A program made the position numbers and the translations under genes. 16,469 bases of DNA from Ichthyophonus hoferi. Its lineage: Eukaryota > Opisthokonta > Ichthyosporea > Ichthyophonida > Ichthyophonidae. The stretch covers positions 129,831 to 146,299 of the forward strand of contig NAOQ01000049.1 of the NCBI GenBank assembly GCA_002751075.1. The letters run 5' to 3'. Shown one piece after another: positions 9,201-16,469 of the stretch. The notes beneath the pieces are model-generated. The model searched no databases. It saw only the letters and a list, made by a program, of their open reading frames with translations, and was not told the origin of the DNA. Every line of letters starts with the position of its first letter. The stretch's first letter is position 1.

Positions 9201-12200
9201 GAGTGTAGGAACAGGTTGTGAGGCATGATCACCGCCCCCACCATGGCTACAGCCTGGGTCGCTACTGAATGGTTCTGAATAGGTAGCCAGGTCAACATAC
9301 AGCTATAGTAATGGTAGTGTATAGTAGTAGTATTATATAATAGCAGTAAGCGAGAATCCTTCTGAATACTCTCATCCACCACACCCAGATATATAGAGTA
9401 TATGCCAGTGTCAATAATAGGAGAAGAGTGATCTCATGACTACTATCCCATCATCACTACACAGTCACGCCATTGGCCCCTTCCCCTCTCACCTTAGGTG
9501 TGGCATGCAACCTACCAAGGTCGGGACGAGGGCCCCCTTAAGTACCCCGCCTATATTGGGGCCAGCTATGGCATACTCCGCCCCAAAGGCAGCTGACATC
9601 ACACCAATCAACACCATGAAGAGGACTTCTAGACGCCTGATACCTGAGAGATAAGCCCGAGATTACTAAATAAGGTCATGCATAATTGCATATCACACAA
9701 TTTGATCGGTCAAGGATATGGCCTGTCCTACGTCAATATGACGCACATGAGGTAATCAAGGGTAATCAGGGCCTGAAGGATACAAAAATGGCAGCAAGGA
9801 TAGATCACATAGAGGCAATAAATAACTATAGTAACGGAGGCTATTTTAAATCATCTTGACACCATAAATAGTATTGAGATATATGACTAACCCTGCCCTA
9901 TTGGCCCTCTATGTGCCATTATTGACCGCCCTTGCACCTTAACTCACAGGTTATTGGTGGATCTATATTCTGAATATGAAAAAAAGGCAAAGACTTATCA
10001 TAGCCATGATGTAGAGTGAAGTAAAATAGGCAGGAGAAAAAAGGAAAGGTGGTGGCTGGCCAATAATTTTTTTTAAAAAACTGCAGCAATGAGATGAGGG
10101 GAACATGGTAAGAGGCCAGGCCACAGGTTCAGAGCTACCTACCATACCCCTCCAGAAACAGGAAGGTAAAGGTGTCCAAGGCCGTCACCAGGACCCCCAT
10201 CCAGATAGGCAGCCAGCCCCGGGTAAGGATTTGCAGGGCGATGGCCGACCCTACCACCTATAGAAAGACACGGGGGAAAGAGGAAAGAAAGGATGAATGG
10301 TGGAGGTGGGATGAGGAGACAGGATATTATAGGATCACTGCCCACAGGTTAGGCCCTCTCTCTTTCAGTTATAATATATCCCCCCTTCCTTGCTAGGTAT
10401 AGGTACCGAGTCGTAAGTGGAATCAAGTCTACTATAACCCCTACCAGCCTCCCATTACTAAAGGACAGCCTGCCCACTAAAGACTTAAGGGCCTATAATG
10501 ACCACTGCACTACTATAGCAGTTTTTCATAACAGATATACAATTATTAGCACCCGCGAAATCACATTTATGAGCTGAAGGACCAACCAAGGTGGCTTACC
10601 ATAACTGATAAATATAAAGACTATAGAGGATATCCATAGGTTACCTAATTCCTACCAGTCAATGTAAAAAGGGCAATTAAATTTATAAAATTTAAAGCAT
10701 GGCTGCCCCTTCTCACCAATAGAAGTATGTTAGATATTCTAGGGTTTAACATTGCCTGGCTACAGGCACAGGGACCACTACGACACCCTGCCTCTATGTA
10801 TATGTCTCTTCACGTGATATATTTAGCGGAGATCCAATGAGAACACACCTCCTGAATGTCGCTTCCTACTATGGCCAGCTCCGTCATCATCCATAGACTG
10901 TACCTTACTATTGGTCCATACCTCTTACGACACAGCTGAGCTAGGTTCTGACCTGTGGGGAGTAGGAGGATGAGAGAGGGAAGAGGGTAGATAGAAGAAA
11001 AGAGAGGGAAATGCCCGCTAACCACAGAGGGATACAGATACAACGGTATAAAACATACACTAGGGCCGCATATCAAGTATTCCCGTGTACACCATATACC
11101 CACTGGTCGGTTTATAGACAGAAAGTATTTCTTGTTCTCTGTCATTAAGAAACACTATGGGAATAGGGCACTCTCCCAAATGATCTAAGGCCAATTACCT
11201 GTGACTACACCCAGTCTAGCCGATAAGATCTGTAGGATGCCCCCTAGGGTAGTAGACCAGAGAAGGACCCATAGCAGACTATAGCCTAGTACCCCTTAAT
11301 GTTAGCTGATTGGCCTGTGCATTTCAGGGGCTTATACTATAGGCTGCTGTCTTACTTGGTTGTGCTATAATACATATTATATTATCATATGGCTGTACAG
11401 ATATGTGCAATTATAAATAGAAAGACAAGATAACTGGGTAGGGATCATTGTTGCAAAGAACCAGAGAGGGGGAGAGGATGAAAGAGATAGGGACAGAAAA
11501 CGTGTTGGGTATGTGGGTGAATAAATAAGCATTAAAATAAATAGAAAGATATATATGTATGTTAGTGCATATGTGACTGTTAAAAAAGAGCAACTCTACA
11601 AGTAGACTAAAAAGGATGGGAGGGATTTAGAGGTAAAGTATATAGTAGACAGCCTAAGACTTATCGTAGTATGTACTACGGTTTATATCCCTATGTGTGT
11701 ATTGAGTATGTAGCGAGCGTACTATTAAAATATTAAGGTGCATATATTGGTTTATTGTAGCTGTAAAGGAGAGAAGAGAGATAGGCATAAGAGAGAAGCG
11801 TTTGTCAGGGTTAGCCAAGTAAAGGCATAAGCTTCCGTTTGCGTTACTTCGTTAGTGGTAACTCCAGCTTTCTGTATGTTTAATCTAATATGCATATAAA
11901 TTTAGATATTTCAATACCTATTTTGTTATTGCATAATTGTATATATATCCCTGATGCTCCCTATTCACAGGTATATTTATGATATATAATAATATCAAAT
12001 ATCGTGTATGCAGACAGAAGCTCTTATATGCATTTCTTTTAAGAAGTGTTGTGACTTACCCCCTAAGGCACCAGCCTGTAAATCACACTCTATATTCCCA
12101 GGGTCCAGATAGGCTATAGACATGAGAAAGCCAGGTCCTGAAAAATACCATAACTTCCTAAAGCTAAATGGTTGCTGTGTAAAGCAGGGAGAAGATTGAT

Positions 12201-12574
12201 ATTAATTTAGCAAGATATGGCCGTAAAAATCGTATATTAACCCAAACAACCTTGTCAATGATATTATGGCAAGGGGGTTGGTAAGGCGAAGAGAATACAG
12301 ATCTACAGGAGGGAAGAGAGTGAGTATGTTAACCTTTTGCATCTTTATTCACCAAGTTTTGACTGCTATCCAGTCTGATAATAGGTGTAGGCTCTATGTG
12401 ATAACGCCTACCTCCTGTATCGCCTTGAGAAGGGTAGAGATAAGAGGAGGTAAACACTATAAGACATACCTTCTCAACCACACTACTGTCAATGTCACAC
12501 TGACTATTCTTTCGTTCTGCCTCCTCCTTGAAGGTTTGTCCTTCAGGGCGATCTCTATTGGCAATATAATCCAT
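6043..12574 (-). CDS. SLC11A2: SLC11A/NRAMP-family proton-coupled divalent metal transporter (DMT1-like), complete
   Basis: This family moves Fe2+, Mn2+ and related metals with protons across plasma, endosomal or lysosomal membranes. Minus-strand exons are 12470-12574, 12060-12174, 11199-11285, 10849-10952, 10143-10257, 9516-9643, 9060-9274, 8670-8841, 8047-8145, 7797-7847, 7411-7500, 6646-6806 and 6043-6232. All are GT-AG, phases agree, and the sum is 1632 nt, giving 543 aa plus TAA; human DMT1 is about 560-570 aa. Hallmarks are DPGN at 59-62 (TM1), IMPHN around 234-238 (TM6, metal-binding Met) and [10 protein letters not shown] in exon 9. The family's 12-TM pattern is followed throughout. 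ATG 12574 is the first ATG after an in-frame TAG at 12605-12607 and gives a 35-residue cytosolic N-tail. The symbol marks the family; animals have several paralogs, and SLC11A1 or a lineage-specific member is possible. Introns are 199-774 bp with no other gene seen. The only doubtful junction is exon 6/7. Confidence 0.93.
6807..7410 (-). other. NRAMP intron 11, no gene seen
   Basis: This 604-bp GT-AG intron lies between LPFV and LLPV. I see no coding exon or RNA gene in it. It contains several CCAAT/ATTGG pentamers (around 6929, 6982, 7006 and 7145) and is otherwise unremarkable. Confidence 0.6.
7713..7766. repeat. 27-bp direct tandem duplication in NRAMP intron 10
   Basis: Two adjacent copies (7713-7739 and 7740-7766) start CAACCAATCA and end GGACAACATG, differing at one position (T at 7723, C at 7750). 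The near identity points to a recent local duplication. Each copy carries one CCAAT pentamer. Confidence 0.93.
8047..8145 (-). CDS. SLC11A2: NRAMP exon 9: transport signature [10 protein letters not shown]
   Basis: This 33-codon exon, between acceptor actgcag and donor gtaagt, encodes [20 protein letters not shown] followed by AGQYIMDGF. The segment is the long-recognised consensus transport signature of the family. All of its core residues are kept, so the protein looks functional. Confidence 0.93.
8146..8669 (-). other. NRAMP intron 8, no gene seen
   Basis: This 524-bp intron separates YGDVAL from YIWGVG. No coding exon, RNA gene or structured repeat is supported in it. Confidence 0.6.
9060..9274 (-). 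CDS. SLC11A2: NRAMP exon 7: TM6 MPH motif through TM7
   Basis: The exon reads [20 protein letters not shown] and later [15 protein letters not shown], matching the unwound TM6 segment and TM7 of DMT1. In known structures the Met of MPH binds the metal through sulphur and the nearby His takes part in proton coupling. It starts in phase 0 after acceptor attcag. The previous exon joins in phase 0 only if its donor is gtaggt at 9515. This leaves the loop between VPTL and TQAV a few residues shorter than in vertebrate DMT1. Confidence 0.85.
9644..10848 (-). other. SLC11A2: NRAMP introns 5 and 4 flanking exon 5
   Basis: Apart from exon 5 (10143-10257, which encodes [14 protein letters not shown] and the next TM), this interval is intron. 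It includes short A/T homopolymers near 10067-10080 and an AT-rich imperfect inverted repeat near 10677-10695. A CACGTG E-box core sits near 10811. No other gene is supported. Confidence 0.55.
11286..12059 (-). other. NRAMP intron 2, the longest intron of the gene
   Basis: This 774-bp intron becomes AT-rich between about 11640 and 12000. No coding exon or RNA gene is supported. The 12-mer TTGTTATTGCAT near 11924 also occurs near 13044 in the upstream spacer; nothing else links the two places. Confidence 0.55.
12060..12574 (-). CDS. SLC11A2: NRAMP exons 1-2: cytosolic N-tail and TM1 with DPGN metal site
   Basis: Exon 1 (12470-12574) encodes a hydrophilic 35-residue tail ending SSVVEK at donor gtatgt. 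Exon 2 (12060-12174, acceptor tttacacag) encodes [20 protein letters not shown] then [17 protein letters not shown] and [17 protein letters not shown] are near-invariant in animal NRAMPs. The Asp and Asn of DPGN coordinate the metal ion in known structures. A cag at 12138-12140 inside the exon resembles an acceptor, but the homologous frame runs straight through it. Confidence 0.9.
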
Positions 12575-12691
12575 ATTATTAACACTAGTAACAATACAAA
12601 TACACTATACCACACCCCTTGTACACTACCACTAAAACTTATTAGGTAGCACTACACTGTAATCACAATAAACATCCGTGCTTGAAAAGTA

Positions 12692-12762
12692 TTTTATAGG
12701 TGGCGGAATCAAGTTCAGCTGGAGAAATAATACCACACTTAATTCGCATGGCACCCTCCAAT
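12692..12762 (-). promoter_or_regulatory. candidate NRAMP core promoter: TATA box and CCAAT box
   Basis: The minus strand reads TATAAAA at 12698-12692, about 120 nt upstream of the NRAMP ATG, implying transcription start near 12665 and a 5' UTR of roughly 90 nt. A CCAAT pentamer lies at 12758-12762, about 95 bp upstream of that start and at the usual NF-Y distance. The spacing is standard for a TATA/CCAAT promoter, but this is sequence inference only. Confidence 0.4.
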
Positions 12763-13235
12763 AATATCGGTTATAATTAGCATCTGCCCAGAAATCTTAA
12801 CTTGATTTAGATTGTGCAAAGCAAATTGTTTAATAGTAGCATGAGAAAAAGATGTGCCTATTTGTTACCTGATGTAGAGAAGCGTCTAAGAGTATATTAC
12901 TGGCTTAAATTAGCATTAGATATGGAATTATAATGCCGATCTGCATCAATTAAAGCTCCAATAGAATAGAACCTGATGCTTTTTGACTGTGCCAAAAGCC
13001 TGCTAGACAAAAACTCTACAGTTTTGTATTTCATTAGTGTCTTTGTTATTGCATTTTTTGATTATTGTTGACCTTTCCTTTTTTTCTAAGTTTTTACTGT
13101 CTTTTTGTTTTTGTTTTTATAACTGTGTTTTATTTTGATTTTTAAGCCGTTCTAATCAACTGATAAGATGAGTTGGTATCAATCTTCTCGTTAATAATGA
13201 AACACCAATAAGGTACTCCTATTAAGTTTGAACGC

Positions 13236-13250
13236 CGCCAACAAATGGCG
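13236..13250 (+). promoter_or_regulatory. YY1/TISU-like ATGGCG element inside a small inverted repeat
   Basis: The sequence CGCCA-acaaa-TGGCG is a perfect 5-bp inverted repeat with a 5-base loop. It holds CAAATGGCGATG, close to the YY1 site and the TISU initiator found just after transcription starts of some housekeeping genes. It opens a 13-codon frame (13245-13286) that could act as an upstream ORF if transcribed from a DDX51 5' exon. No transcript evidence is visible. Confidence 0.3.
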
Positions 13251-13951
13251 ATGAGACGACATGAGGAAACAGCTAGATTGGCCTAGAACACGGCTAGTAA
13301 ATAAATCAATTGTACATCGAGATATCAAAGTTAGCCTTAGGCAGTTATTTTGAAGAGGTTTTTGAGAGCTTATTTATCCATTTACTGTTTCTTAACAAAT
13401 ATTTTTGTTAAAGTACTGGCATATAATGGTCTTAAATGTACATGTCTTAATGAATACAATACGAATACTATACATACAGATGTGTAATGGTATTGATAAT
13501 ATTTTGCAAGTATAGTAAATACAATTCTTATTTACAAGAGTATCGTTTGCTTGAGCTGATCTTCAAAAATAAAATTGTGCCAATTTTAATTTCCTTTTTT
13601 AGTGTGCCCGGGCTGCTTAGCATTGCTTTTACACCCCATATAATCTATTACGGTATGTCTTTAATCGATGTAACTGTGACAATCAGCTTATTTGATGATA
13701 GAAAAAGTCATTCCAATTTAATCACCAGGTGTAACTACATTACTGTTATAACAATACGTATATAGGGTACATGCAAATATTTTCATGAAGGTAGATAATG
13801 GCATGCACCCAAAAAGCCGCATATATGATCCAAAAGAGTAGTAATTTACCTCAGCTGAAGGCTACCATATATATACCGTTAGCTGAATTTTATCCGTTTC
13901 CCTTACACTTATCATCTAGCTATGACCCTGGGGCTCATGAATTAAAATGTG

Positions 13952-13957
13952 CACGTG
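13952..13957. promoter_or_regulatory. CACGTG E-box upstream of DDX51
   Basis: The palindrome GTGCACGTGC lies around 13949-13958, 276 bp before the DDX51 ATG. CACGTG is the canonical site for MYC/MAX, USF and MITF/TFEB factors. MYC-type control would suit a ribosome-biogenesis gene; binding itself is not shown. Confidence 0.3.
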
Positions 13958-14002
13958 CAAATGTATTGGATCTTATAACAGGCGCTAATAGTAAATAAAC
14001 CG

Positions 14003-14102
14003 CATGCCAATTCCTTGCCAACTCCACGCCATCTACGTGCCTTTTCCGTGCTATAATCCGTGTCAATTCCGTACTAACTCTGTGCCAACTCTATGCCAAT
14101 AA
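14003..14102. repeat. 11-bp minisatellite, consensus about CGTGCCAACTC, nine diverged copies
   Basis: Units start at 14003, 14014, 14025, 14036, 14047 (12 bp), 14059, 14070, 14081 and 14092. They share a TGCCAA-type core followed by TTC or CTC, with several substitutions per copy. Keeping 11-bp phase through heavy point divergence suggests an old array. It ends 130 bp before the DDX51 start codon. Confidence 0.85.
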
Positions 14103-14232
14103 GTGGTAGACATTATAGTAATTGTGTTGATGTATGGTGTGTAGCTCCTGTATCTAAGGAATAAGGTTTACTGTTAGTTATTGAGGGCCTTGTTTTTACC
14201 CTATCCTAAGTGTACCCCCGAGGTGTTTCATT

Positions 14233-16114
14233 ATGTTTGTTGTTCAACGCTATACCGGGGACAGGCCTAGCACTACCACCGAGCAAAAAGAGGCCATTTT
14301 AAAACGTCTGCAGAGCAAAGTACAAGAGAGAAAGAATAAAAATGTTGTAGTACCCATAGAAAAGGTCGAGGAGGACCACATTAGTGAGGAAGGAAGGAAG
14401 AAAAAGAGGTCAAAGTCAGAACGGGAGAAGAAGGTAAAGAAAGGAGAAGATAGGTGAGTGCTACTATGTCCCCGGGGGAGGTGCTAGAGGCTCCTCTTCT
14501 CTTACCTATTTCTTTATCAATATTAATAACATCTTTTGATCAGATCCTAGATTTATGCGGGTGCACTTATGACCTTATTCATATTATTCTTACATTTCCA
14601 TGTTTTTATGTAGGTGGGTAGGTACGTAGATAAGTGTAAGCAATATAGATATCTGCACAGTATCCTCTGATCCCATAGAGTCATAAATATACAGGTACAT
14701 GGCCATGTAGTTGACTTTCCCTCTATATATCACGTTTTATATTCCTAGATGGTTTGGTACACACAAATTAATTAGAATTCAGAGCACTGGAAGGTGGGGG
14801 GTGTGGGGAGGCTGTAACTGTGGGTACCAAGGGAATACCCGCACTATGATGGTCTGGGTTGGTAAGGGTATGAGTGCTGTAATGTGACATAGGCATATAT
14901 ATATGTGTGTGCTTCTGTATGTGTTTTAGTTTATACGCATACGAGTTTCAGGATGGTTATAAGTGGGTATGCTATTGTTGTTATTATTATTATTAATATA
15001 TTTGTGAATATACATGTATACGCTGTATGTGGTGAAAGGAATAGCCCGATAATGTACAGTAGGATGTGATTGTCATTAAAAACATTTCCTTACCCTAACC
15101 TGCCAATATTATACACACGAATTTTCTTGATCTACACAGCGACGAAAAAGATGAACGGCCTAAAAAAAAGAAACGCAAATCGACAACCGAAACTGCGGAA
15201 GATGAAAGTGTACTGGGGGATGATGCTGTAAATAGTGTGGGAGAGCAGAAGAAAAAGAAATCCAAGAAAGAAAAGAAGGTATGTAGAGGGGTGTAGTATA
15301 GGTAGAGGGGTGGGTCGAGGGTAATGGGCTACGTGGCAGGTGTGTACAAGTGGAGGATATTGTGTTGGCCATTAAATCTCCTTCTTATTGGCTATATACC
15401 AAGGTTCCATTCTTTTGAACTCCTTCTTGACCGACTTGGGCCCATAGTATTCGGCCGGTATAGGTTCCATATCAGATGGTTATTGCATATAAATACAATA
15501 TGAATCAATTTAACTAAATTTCACAACATGGCAGCAAGATGAGGACGAGTCCAGAGAGGAAGAGATGACAGAGATAGAGGTGCCTGAAGAAATCGAAGAA
15601 ATCGAAGAGGAGACTCAGCCCATAGCGAAAGCTAAAAACCATAAAACAGGCCCTGTGCTCCCTGAGGAGCCCAAAGTAAAGGTGAGGTTTTAACTTTGAC
15701 TCTGATAGTGTTATTCTATCTACCTCTCGGATGAATATTATACAGCATCTCTACATGTATGCCCAACTGTCGTTATGAACACCAACCTGTGTAACTATCT
15801 ACATATATCATTTTCTGTACCAACTCAAAGTGGAAGGCTTGTGTTTTATGATAGAGGGGTCTGGGTGTGAGGCCATACATTATTAGACAATAGGGATGAG
15901 TTGAGAGAGACCGGGCACACGGCGTCAGGGTGTAGGCATACCACTGATAGTGCTCCCTATGGGGAGGTTGGCTAGGTAATGCCACAGTGGATGGAGCACG
16001 CTGTGCTGATTGATACCAACCTGGACGATGACAGTGTACCTGTGGATAGCCTCGATCTTGACCCAGCCCTGGTTGCGGCCCTAAATAGAGAAAAGGTCAC
16101 CTACTTCTTCCCGG
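14233..16114 (+). CDS. DDX51: DDX51 (Dbp6-type) DEAD-box RNA helicase, N-terminal part only
   Basis: DDX51/Dbp6 is a nucleolar ATP-dependent RNA helicase needed for 60S subunit assembly; in mammals it helps release U8 snoRNA from pre-rRNA. Plus-strand exons are 14233-14453, 15140-15278, 15535-15681 and 15976-16114, all GT-AG and in phase, encoding 215 residues plus one base. The start MFVVQRYTGD with AILKRLQSKVQERK matches the human opening (LFYVARY ... LLERLQSRARER). Residues about 50-169 are Lys- and Glu-rich, typical of nucleolar linkers. Exon 4 matches the conserved segment just before the Q motif. Introns are 686, 256 and 294 bp. The helicase core (motifs Q, I, DEAD and others) lies beyond the right edge, so catalytic integrity cannot be judged. 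The ATG is chosen because homology begins there. Confidence 0.85.
14454..15139 (+). other. DDX51 intron 1
   Basis: This 686-bp intron runs from donor gtgagt to acceptor tctacacag. It holds a G-rich stretch on the transcribed-sense strand at about 14793-14811 and AT-rich simple sequence near 14974-15000. No coding exon or RNA gene is supported. Confidence 0.6.
15976..16114 (+). CDS. DDX51: DDX51 exon 4: conserved pre-Q-motif segment
   Basis: After acceptor ggctag the exon reads VMPQWMEHAVLIDTNL, then VPVDSLDLDPALVAALNREK and VTYFFP, ending one base into the next codon at donor gtaggt. Human DDX51 has LPRWL ... LVPIEDIPDVHPDLQKQL ... ISSYFPVQAAVIP in the same order. The split codon begins with G, as needed for the Val of PVQ. 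Confidence 0.88.
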
Positions 16115-16469
16115 GTAGGTGCTGTGCGTCATCTCCCGGCGTGATCCATCACAATGTTATTGACTTGTGAGATTTAAAATTATCAATGATAGAAGGGCAT
16201 CTTTGTTGTGGCTCTAAATAGAATGATACATGATACAGGATCAATACATACAGAGCTGATATAGTCGGATAAACTGGTCCATATAATAGGGTGTTTATAA
16301 TCCTCAGTTATTTATAATGTAGTCATCAGATCAAATTACAGACCCTTGTTGTATTTCTACGTAATCACATTAGACATTATGAAGGCGGTTTTGTACTTCT
16401 GTGGAAGAAATTAAAAGGTTTATATGTGATAAGTACCAACAGTAAGCCCCAACAATTTCCTTTTACTGA
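16115..16469 (+). other. start of DDX51 intron 4, running off the right edge
   Basis: The donor gtaggt opens an intron. The expected continuation, beginning with Val-Gln of the Q motif, was not found in these 355 bases, so the next exon lies beyond the window. Nothing else is supported here. Confidence 0.6.

Larger units (their letters stand above)
12763..14232. other. divergent intergenic spacer between NRAMP and DDX51
   Basis: About 1.5 kb of AT-rich DNA separates the two divergent start regions. It contains a T-rich tract (about 13021-13146), an ATGGCG element (13236-13250), a CACGTG E-box (13952-13957) and an 11-bp minisatellite (14003-14102). Two open frames on the plus strand, 13487-13765 and 13798-13998, show no recognisable domain, have low-complexity AT-driven composition, and are not supported as genes. 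It probably carries control elements for both genes. Confidence 0.55.

Noticed and set aside
12654-12659. CAGTGT on the minus strand upstream of the NRAMP start, as in an iron-responsive element loop
   Set aside because: The flanking bases do not pair into the required five-base upper stem with a bulged C, so the IRE structure is missing. I found no CAGTGN hairpin after the stop codon either.
13487-13998. Two plus-strand open frames of 92 and 66 codons in the divergent spacer
   Set aside because: They have no recognisable domain and AT-driven composition rich in Ile, Tyr and Ser. There is no clear splice link to each other or to DDX51, so they are more likely chance open frames.
12763-14160. 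The AT-rich spacer as a decayed inserted mobile element
   Set aside because: I found no terminal inverted repeats, target-site duplication, tail or recognisable transposase or reverse transcriptase. Compositional contrast alone is not enough.

Overview
The window comes from an intron-rich animal nuclear genome. It holds three conserved protein-coding genes, each recognised from its translated exons: a PHF12-like (Pf1) double PHD-finger corepressor subunit, an SLC11A/NRAMP-type divalent metal transporter, and the start of DDX51, a DEAD-box helicase of ribosome biogenesis. Every intron I place is GT-AG, and they run about 200-770 bp. PHF12 is essentially an animal gene and its sequence here is strongly diverged from vertebrates, so an invertebrate is likely. 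A sponge or other early-branching animal is possible, but the species cannot be named from sequence alone.

Layout. The left edge is an AGTAT microsatellite. The PHF12-like gene lies on the minus strand: its start codon is at 5066, eleven coding exons are visible down to 313, and it runs off the left end. About 1 kb separates it from the stop codon of the NRAMP gene, also minus strand, which is complete from 12574 to 6043. Its 13 exons sum to 1632 nt, or 543 residues plus stop. A 1.66 kb spacer holding a candidate NRAMP promoter, a YY1-like ATG element, an E-box and an 11-bp minisatellite then separates the divergently transcribed DDX51 gene. DDX51 starts at 14233 on the plus strand and leaves the right edge after four exons, just before its helicase Q motif.

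Exon junctions were chosen by splice consensus, phase continuity and agreement with family sequences I remember. The NRAMP model is the strongest: all 13 exons join in frame over the whole family length. The PHF12 model is strong from PHD1 through PHD2 and more inferential in the low-complexity N-terminal exons and the last visible exon. The three genes have unrelated biochemical roles (chromatin repression, metal import, ribosome assembly), so they look like chance neighbours apart from the shared NRAMP/DDX51 promoter interval. I saw no tRNA, rRNA, CRISPR array, intact transposon or viral element, and no clearly novel system. The most useful leads are the altered MRG-binding block and long N-terminus of the PHF12 homolog, the sorting signal on the NRAMP tail, the elements in the divergent spacer, and an apparent excess of CCAAT pentamers outside exons.
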